DNA of 64,000 nt from Paramacrobiotus metropolitanus. Its lineage: Eukaryota; Tardigrada; Eutardigrada; Parachela; Macrobiotidae. Under the pieces are notes generated by a model. The model did not search any database. It worked only from the letters and a program-made list of their open reading frames with translations, and was not told the DNA's origin. Both the position numbers and the translations under genes were made by a program. Below are positions 56,974 through 64,000 of the stretch, piece after piece. Every line of letters begins with the position of its first letter. The stretch's first letter is position 1. Location: NCBI RefSeq assembly GCF_019649055.1, contig NW_026570261.1, forward strand, positions 558,001 through 622,000. The letters are read 5' to 3'.

Positions 56974-57256
56974 CCGGAGCTTCTTGGCGAATTGCTGGAT
57001 CAAACAGCGGGGGGATCCAGCCATCGGTAGCGAAGTATTGGTCAATGTCAATTGTCAAGCCTTGAACGTCCCCAGTCAACGAGTACGGATTCCTCGCCGT
57101 TTACTATTTCTCTATAGATAAAACAATCCTCCATATAAAATAGTTTCGCTGACGAAGATAAATATCCAGCATTAAATAATGGAATTTTTACCTGTACAGG
57201 GCCTTGCAAGGGAAGGGAATCTTTGGATCCACCATTCCGTATTCCTTGCGAGGCAT
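56974..57256 (-). CDS. Two-exon gene fragment with one frame break
   Basis: Exon a (57256-57192) starts MPRKEYGMVDPKIPFPCKAL and ends at an AG|GTAAAA donor. Exon b (57111-56974) continues in phase with REIVNGEESVLVDWG. The frame then stops, while the next frame reads on as DVQGLTIDIDQYFATDGW and IPPLFDPAIRQEAP to a G|GTAAGG donor. The change falls in a GGGG run, so one extra base would explain it: a recent pseudogene or a sequencing error. The foldback at 56279-56967 lies just beyond the second donor, within what would be the next intron. The fold might be chromo- or Tudor-like, which is only a guess. Confidence 0.45.
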
Positions 57257-57687
57257 ACTGATAACTTCTATAGATATACAAATTTTTAATGGATTATTTG
57301 TGGCTTGACTTCTTTAGGTGTGAAAAAGCTTGAAGCTTAGTTATTGTATTTGATTGCATTGCGAAAGCCATGATATGACATATGACATGCAAGCCCCGCT
57401 CTGTACAAAAGTTATCGTTGTCATGGTGCGCTTATAGCGGATGGTGCCGGATACAATACAAAGCACAGAATCTACAGTACTGTATGTTAGTGATAAATAA
57501 TGCAGTACAATTACTGTAACTAAGTAAGTATTGTATTGGTACGTACTTACTTATGCGAAATAGACGACTGTACCGACGGTTACAACCATCCAGAAAATTT
57601 AATAAAAAAAACTTTATTGCAGTTGTCTTTATCCATTTAAAAATTTACATACGCTGTACATAAGCGCCATGTTCAGCCAAAATGTCA

Positions 57688-57765
57688 CGCCCCAGCCGGG
57701 CAACGGCAGCAGCACAGGGGAACGGTTCGAGTTAAATGGTTTCCCCCCTTCTATGTATATTTTAC
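57688..57765 (+). repeat. Palindromic MITE, family P, half copy
   Basis: CAGCCGGGCAACGGCAGCAG followed by CACAGGGGAAC matches the right arm of 50684-50848. Confidence 0.55.
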
Positions 57766-57787
57766 ACGTGTAACATCGCTATCAGTA

Positions 57788-57845
57788 TAAGATCGCTGTT
57801 GTCATGCCGCTTAAAGTAGGCGTAGGGCTCTGTAGGGCGCGCGCT
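57788..57845 (-). repeat. Dispersed repeat R1, copy 4 (reversed)
   Basis: ATCGCTGTTGTCATGCCGC, GGCGTAGGGCTCTGTAGGGC on the plus strand. Confidence 0.65.
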
Positions 57846-58408
57846 TGCGTAATCCTGATATATTCATATAATTAAGTAAATACTGATAATATGTACAGTA
57901 TATAAGTGCAGGACTACTCACATATTATTGAAACGCGAAAAAAGTAAAACACCAAAGTAACCGGAAGGACTTAATGGGACCGGTTCCAGACAGCGATATA
58001 CTGGTCAGCGGTCAATTGTTACAAATTAATTATAATTTTAGTTCATCTTACTGTACTTAACTTACTTTAAAGTAAATATTGTTGCTGATATAAAATAGCA
58101 TGCTTACCAGCTGATAAGCCCCAATAAGCTGCTCTTCTGATCATTTTGATTCGTATATTAAACCAGGCGTGTTTTAGTAATATTGCTGTACATTTATGCT
58201 GGTGCACGGGAAAATACGGTACAGGCGTTGGCTGAATCATTTATGCCCGATTGTGCGCGCTCCCGGGGTTTGGCTGTCTACATGTACACAGGCTGTTCGC
58301 ACGGAGAATTTTAATATTTTCAACTTTTAAAAAATAGTTTTTGTATTGTCGTGCGACGTACAGAAATGTACCAGATTTTGTGCAGTGTGTTATAAATTCT
58401 TCTTCGTA

Positions 58409-59360
58409 ATGCCCCGGTCATACTGTACTCTGTACTTCGTGTTCGAAGCCTTTAAAATAGTTCTAATCAAAAAAATGTGTCAACAGTATGATCGCAAGCT
58501 GTTCTAACTTCTAAGCACATTTTGCTTAGAACAAAAAACTATGACCACTCTTCGAACAAAATCTTTAAAACTTGTTTTATAACCATATAAAACATGCTTT
58601 AGTGGGGAGGGGCCTAATCAAACTTCTTAATAAGATGGTTTAGTACTTTTAACCAATAGTAGCGCGCATGGTTATAACATAACCATGCGCATGGTCCATG
58701 CGCATGGTTATAACACCGTATTCCCATTTTTATATGTCTTGATAATGCGGATATCATTTGAATACACCTAAAAAAGTACTGTCAAAAGCACACAGCATTC
58801 TTGAATTTATCTGGAAACGAGTTTTGTTGCTATCATTTAAAAGCGCGACCAACATCTGTAATAATTAACCAAAAATTGTAATAATTTGACCATTCATAAC
58901 CGGCACAAAATGAGCAAAAAATGGGAGCAATAAAACGAGGCTCGTTTATTCCGTTGAGGTTGCGACGAGATATTAAGGCGGCACAAAGAATAATAAGAGA
59001 GCAGTAATGCTTGTTTCTTTCGGAAAAGCGGAAACTGCATCGAGTAATATTGGCAAAAACTGTTTTTAAAATACGAAAGCCCAAATTTAAATTCTTGTAA
59101 TTTTTGGAAGTTTGTGGTACTCTGATGAAGTGATGCTACAGTAGTCTGATTTTTATTTTCAAATTTTTGGATCAAACGGGGGAAGTCTCTATCAGAACAA
59201 CTTTAGCGGTATGACCAGCACACCGATAAAACTGTCCTAAGTATACTTTTGCGAACAGTTTAACACTCAAACACTTACCACCTAAAACAAATTCGTTAGA
59301 TCCTGTGCTAAGGAAAAAGTTCTAAAATTTTCGTTAGAACACGAAGTATGACCGAGGCAT
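58409..59360. mobile_element. Non-autonomous DNA transposon, about 950 bp
   Basis: The ends ATGCCCCGGTCATACT and AGTATGACCGAGGCAT are inverted, and the match continues inward to CTTCGTGTTC / GAACACGAAG after a 10-base extra piece on the left. Inside, 58660-58712 holds nested palindromes of CATGCGCATGG. No transposase. Confidence 0.65.
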
Positions 59361-60470
59361 AAGTCACGATTAATAACGCTCATTTCGACTGGACAGCACA
59401 CTGACTAGTGAGAATATGAATTAATATCAGTAATCATTACGAGGCTACGAGATCGAGCATGGAAACTTTATTCAATAGTGTAATGTAAATGTGTTTTTAA
59501 AATAAAGGGAATTATTCTTATAATAAGTACATGCGCCAGAATTACCGTGAATGTGTTGCAGGGGTAGCAAGTTTGAGATTTTTGATTTCCGATCTATTGA
59601 TCTTACATTATAGCTGGTGTTTTTCTGTGCAAGCGGCATCGACCTTTTACGTTATGACTGAGTGTAAGTTCGAAGAAAAAACTACGGTATCAGAATTATA
59701 CTGCAAAATGTAAAAACAGAAACTCGTGCACAGAACTTTCACCCGTTCCCATAAAACATGCAACTGAACAAGGAAAACCCATGCGACCCCCGTGCAACCA
59801 GCCAATGTAGGCAGCCAATAGTCGTGTTTTCCGGTGGAAGCACTGACTTAGTATGACCGTAATATTACTAGTTTAGTATTGTTTTAAGTATTCCGTTTGT
59901 TCAGTACGAGTATGTATGCAAAACATTACTTAAGCAAAATGCAGTCCAACTAAAATTGAGATCGGAAAGTGCCCGGGCCCGCCATTACGCCATAGTGCTC
60001 AGCTTAATCACATGCATGATGCAGCAGCCGTAATAATTGCCGTACATTGGCGCTCTCTAAAATCCATAGCTTTACGCTTTGTATCTGCATTTGTATTTCA
60101 ACTGTCAGCAGTGTGCGGTACTGTGTGCATTACACCTGACAAGCAGAGGGATCCTGTTATGTTTGGACATGGTGCGCTGGTCAGTACAACCTTTTGCTGC
60201 TCTGCAGATCTCATCCGCAGTATCAGTGGAATTAGAAAAATAGAATAAAGGAAATTTTAACTACATTTTAAGTGTAAGCACGGGCCTCAAGTCCAAACAC
60301 AACAGAGAAAGTCCTACATACCTGAATATACTGTATTGTAATGACGTGAATGTTGTCGTATCTCGTATCAGTCGTATGTACGTGATAATCATTATAATAA
60401 TACTATTATCACGTTTACTCAAGCGCCCTACACCCTCGTCAAAAAGTTTGTTATAAACCGTATCAACATA
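59361..60470. other. No gene recognised
   Basis: AT-rich intergenic sequence with a fragment of repeat R1 near 60420. Open frames here have no support. Confidence 0.4.
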
Positions 60471-60476
60471 CCTCAG

Positions 60477-60650
60477 ATGTTAAGACTTTTATCATAAAAT
60501 GTGCCGACGGTATGATTTTGGCAGCAGATCCTATGTAATGATTTATATCAATATGAGAACGTATCGAAGTTACAAAATTTATTCGAAACTCATGTCCGCA
60601 TCGATCAGCGCTGGCGAAGATCGGTATCTTCACAAGCACGATATGCGGCA
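60477..60650 (+). pseudogene. Possible proteasome beta-subunit-like remnant
   Basis: After ACATACCTCAG the frame reads VKTFIIKCADGMILAADP, which resembles the start of a proteasome beta fold (G-x-K-x-x-x-G-V-V-I-A-A-D). The following frame, RTYRSYKIYSKLMSA and SISAGEDRYLHKHDM, could match the ARFRxxxRIxxV and GDYADFQYL part of beta7-type subunits. A frame change and an early stop would make it a relic. The similarity is short and judged by eye. Confidence 0.25.
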
Positions 60651-60659
60651 TTTTAGATG

Positions 60660-62270
60660 TGCGCGCGAACGTTCTGTAATACTAAATTTAAATAGTTATT
60701 ACCAAAAAATGACAATACTTGCCCCGTAGTAAAAATTAGTACTTACTAGAGCCGATTTTTTTCTATAGAATTGTATGTTTCTTGTATTCCCAAAAATACC
60801 TTCTCCGAAAATTGCTGCTTGTTAATCAGATTAAAGTTATCACTGCTAAAGGCATATTATAACAGTGTCAACATCATGATATTTCATTTACTTTGCCGGC
60901 CGACCGACATTGATCGTCTTTTTAAACCTCAAAAGCTTTTCAAATCTATGTCGCCGTTACACTTAGAGCATTAAAGTTCTTCTACGAAGCCTTGTTACGT
61001 AATCTTTTATCAAAATCACAATTTCTATGCAAAAACAAAAGGATCGGTCGACTGACAAGAATTTTTCTCAAAAACAAAAGTCTCAAAAATAAAAAATTTC
61101 TCAAAACAAACGGCGCTAACGCGACAATTAGAGGCAAAGCGTTAATGACATCGCGTGAAAGTGTGAAACTGCACGCGCGGTTGCTTCAGTACTTTAGTTA
61201 CAAACTATGGTCACTAAAAGCTCCTTTTATGCTACTCATGATTGGCTGTAGAGCAGTTTCATTGTTCACCACTGCTCACGTTCAGCGCCGTTGCGCCCAA
61301 TTTGATTTTACCAGCCAGTTTCGGAAACGGGATTTTTCCATTGTTTTATAACAGCTTTCAAAATGATTTATTGGAATTCTGTTTGGATCTTTGACGTTGT
61401 TTTGCTTGGTGGCTGTCGACAGCCAGATTTCATTTTAAAACATTAATACAAACACTGCTAGTGTTGATATTTATGCGTGAAACTGTGACGCACGGCATGT
61501 TTGTGGAAGAAAGTGCGACCTCCAACCCAGCCTGCAATGTTGCGAGGACCCACAGCAATTTTGGACTAATTATAGGGTAGGAGCTGATCGAATAGTTTCC
61601 AATTTACACATCACAAAGATAGTACGTGTCGAAATAGTTTGTGCGTTTTTATTTCCAGATCCTTAGGAGGCACTGCTTAGCTGGACAAATGTGCATGAAG
61701 ACATGCAGTAAAGTAACAGGTAAACCAGTTGTGTAGCGGAGCGCTATTTTCAGCTACAAAACAATAAAACGAATTTTGCTTTAAAGAGAATATTAGTCCT
61801 TTTTGTTATCTTAAACATAGAAAACGAGCAGATACTAGATTTTTACTAAAGAATTTTTCATAAGGTATATTAAAGTGCAGCAGTGACAAGCTCAACGTAT
61901 TTATTGAAATTTATGTCAATTTAAATTTTTTTTATCGCCTATTTGCATGTCGACATGCACGTCTTTTTTGTCGCTTATTTGCTTGTCGACATGCCTGTTT
62001 CAAAAGCGGTGGCGGTCAGTGCGTAATTTGCGGTAGGTATATAAAGAGCATAATTTTTCCATAACTTTGTTTTTGCCATTTTTGAATCTCTTCCAAATAA
62101 TAAATTTTAAAAAAAAATAAATAACGTATTTAATGCGTTGTTGCTGCACTATCCTGACCATTGCAGCTGGCTTGTAAAGACAATACAGAATTTTTATATC
62201 AGAGTTGTCGATTTTTCCATCGCTTTATTTTATTGGCAAAATGCTCCGTTAACAAAAACAATAATTCTTA
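60660..62270. other. No confident gene; GTCGAC palindromes
   Basis: A 119-codon Lys-rich open frame (60992-61351) has no recognisable feature. Palindromes centred on GTCGAC occur at 61410-61425 (TGGCTGTCGACAGCCA) and twice within a tandem duplication at about 61938-62000 (GCATGTCGACATGC). Confidence 0.4.
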
Positions 62271-62272
62271 AT

Positions 62273-62626
62273 TTAGGATTTTTGTTTGAAAACTGCATGT
62301 CGACACGCACAGCAATTTTGTTGCTGGTGTATTAAAAGTCCTCTCACGCAGCGCTTTTCTATAGCGAATGACCGTACTTGAATGCAGTAGATCTGAAATG
62401 CAGCATCTGTTGCGTTCAAGTAAAACTTGAATGCAGTTATTGTGCAGCTGAAAATATCATATAGTAAATAAGTTAACCGTGCTGATGGTTCAAAATTTAA
62501 ATGTTTTGCAGGGCAGATGGAGTACTGCTCTCCCGGTCCTTGGCCAGACGCAAATCCACCGGGAAGTGCGTGGATGTCGACATCCACAATTGAGCTTGCC
62601 ATCGTGACGATAATTAACTTGTGCAT
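62273..62626 (-). CDS. Hypothetical small ORF, minus strand
   Basis: 117 codons. The first 40 look coding (MASSIVDVDIHALPGGFASG, QGPGEQYSICPAKHL); the rest is less convincing and ends in a Cys-rich stretch. An exon ending after PAKHL is possible. Its start contains the perfect palindrome 62570-62587. Family not recognised. Confidence 0.25.
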   Translation of the reverse strand: MHKLIIVTMASSIVDVDIHALPGGFASGQGPGEQYSICPAKHLNFEPSARLTYLLYDIFSCTITAFKFYLNATDAAFQIYCIQVRSFAIEKRCVRGLLIHQQQNCCACRHAVFKQKS

Positions 62627-62896
62627 TTAGTAGTCGCTAATGCTATCCATGCTGGCTCATTTGTAATTTCTATCGTTCTTGTCAGTTTTCCTTTTATGCT
62701 TCTGGCGCACTATCGAAATCTATTTTTGTATTTAATTACGTTGGTGTTTTCATGAGAAAGTATGTCTCGGATGCTGGTTTTTTATGCTAAACTTGTTATG
62801 TCGTATATGCCAAAATAAATACAAAACGGTATCTGATATCCATATCTAAATGTTTCATATTGGTAAGTTTTATATAAAAGAGGAGGTAATCTGTAA

Positions 62897-63286
62897 TAGA
62901 GGCTTTTTGCAGAAAACACCATAACCATACCTTAACCATCGCTTATCGGGTAGCTGGACGACCGCCATCGAAGTGGCAGTGTACAGATTACCTTACAAAA
63001 AGCGCAACTGATTTCTAGGGGTCTTCGAATTTATTTTTTTTTCCTCGTGTTACGTGCCGTGGAATCCTTTGAAACATCAAAATTTAAATTCTCTGATGTT
63101 TTCTGTACTTGAAAAGTCTACTTCTAGCAAAGTTAAAGTATACAGGAGTTAAGAGGAGCTGTTGGAAGTCAGCTACCATACAACGAGTTTGTATGGTATC
63201 CGCACTTACCATACGCTCGCACTTAACCATAGCGTATGGTTAAGTGTATGGCTATGGTTAAGCGGAGCAGTTGCAAAAAGCCTCTA
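62897..63286. mobile_element. Miniature element with TAGAGGCTTTTTGC ends, 390 bp
   Basis: TAGAGGCTTTTTGCA and TGCAAAAAGCCTCTA are perfect inverted ends; TA at each end may be the duplicated target. The interior has stacked palindromes of ACCATACGCT / AGCGTATGGT and TTAACCATA words. Confidence 0.75.
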
Positions 63287-63349
63287 ATATCTAAGGCTAA
63301 TTCAAAAGTAACCATTAAACTATATGATATTTCTGACGAGGGACAGGCA

Positions 63350-63480
63350 CCAGCGGCATGACAACAGCGATCAAATAATTTTAAAATTTCGGTGGTCAAT
63401 AAGCGCTGAGCACGGCACCGTGAAGCAAAATATCTAAATTTCTAATTGAATAAAAAAAAGCGACAACAGCAATCAAACTT
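63350..63480 (+). repeat. Dispersed repeat R1, copy 5
   Basis: AGCGGCATGACAACAGCGAT, CGGTGGTCAATAAGCGCTGA, then AAAAAGCGACAACAGCAATC. Confidence 0.7.
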
Positions 63481-63806
63481 TTTTTGTGCTTGCGTTTCGA
63501 TAGTTCGTTTCCAGTTTGTTTGTATGTGACTCATTGATCATATTATGTGTCTCTATGAGTAATTATATACAGTCTGTAACTTTATGAATATTCCAGAAAA
63601 GCTTTTTTTATGCCGATTTGGAGCTCGATGTGTTGTATGCGTTCGACGTTCGCTGTAGGTTGACATAAATCTAAGTGCTCATCAATGGCGTATGGCCGGA
63701 GTGGGAGTATAAGGAGATCTTCGTCTGCCAGTGCGTTTTCCGTAATGCTGGATTCAGCTGCTGTAGGCCAGGATGGATGGTACGTATTTCCAGGTGTTTA
63801 TTACAT

Positions 63807-63885
63807 TAATCGACCGAAGCGTAGCGAAGGTCATCTATGCTCAGCGAATATGGAAAATATGGTGTCCGTCCGTCGGTCACCGCCA
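63807..63885 (+). repeat. GTCGGTCAC short-unit repeat, copy 2
   Basis: CGACCGAAGCG ... TCTATGCTCA ... GTCCGTCGGTCACCG in the same order as 26720-26830. Another GTCCGTCGGTCACCG lies near 63976 at the window end. Confidence 0.5.
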
Positions 63886-64000
63886 CCAAATGCACATTGA
63901 GCAGTGGCCGTTTCTTACAAATGCACACGTTCGCCGTAGCCGTATATACTCCCGGCCTATGTAACTGGTGGTATCCGTCCGTCGGTCACCGCATATGAAA

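Noticed and set aside
60992-61351. 119-codon Lys-rich frame as a gene
   Set aside because: Low-complexity AAAA-rich sequence, no domain, no splice or poly(A) context.

Overview
The window is eukaryotic. Its coding units have GT-AG introns (phases agree across every junction of two multi-exon genes), AATAAA signals and long AT-rich spacers, and there are no operons or ribosome binding sites. The mobile elements are animal-type: PIF/Harbinger, an RLE-type LINE, a Ty3/Gypsy fossil, a hAT-like element and TA-target (Tc1/mariner-like) miniature elements. Together with an F-box gene family that reminds me of uncharacterised tardigrade proteins, this suggests a small invertebrate, perhaps a tardigrade. 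That assignment is an unverified impression.

Layout. 0-4 kb: two weak gene-end candidates and decayed repeats. 4.08-7.40 kb: an RLE-type LINE with one frameshift, flanked by perfect 30-bp inverted repeats. 7.9-9.5 kb: a miniature element and a shortened copy of the F-box family gene. 10.6-11.2 kb: a MITE and a foldback array. 12.0-15.2 kb: an apparently intact PIF/Harbinger pair in convergent arrangement. 15.9-17.7 kb: a TA-flanked miniature element and a foldback. 17.97-28.15 kb: the best host gene, four exons with an exact open frame of 605 codons and introns of 4.0, 2.6 and 1.7 kb filled with a young small LTR element, a LINE remnant, a MITE and inverted short-unit arrays. 28.2-31.1 kb: a dispersed repeat, a 2-kb foldback carrying a nested TA-flanked element, and a loop-free 108-bp palindrome. 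32.2-44.2 kb: a decayed Ty3/Gypsy-like fossil with a large extra module after integrase, ending in a tail shared with the F-box family. 44.3-46.9 kb: a Tudor-like exon candidate, an F-box family pseudogene and a minus-strand ORF ending inside a MITE. 48.6-63.9 kb: mostly dispersed and foldback repeats, an (AATCG)n satellite, minus-strand exon candidates near 55.4-57.3 kb and a proteasome-beta-like remnant near 60.5 kb.

How it fits together. One host family occurs at least three times in the same orientation (8.5, 18-28 and 45.4 kb), with a fourth trace at 44.2 kb. It appears to have duplicated locally and then been cut up by transposons. The most unusual features are the inverted arrays of short units around a T-rich core (11.1, 23.4-24.5 and 24.7-25.4 kb), the LINE between perfect inverted repeats, and the partial F-box paralog that keeps the two ends of the protein and lacks the middle.
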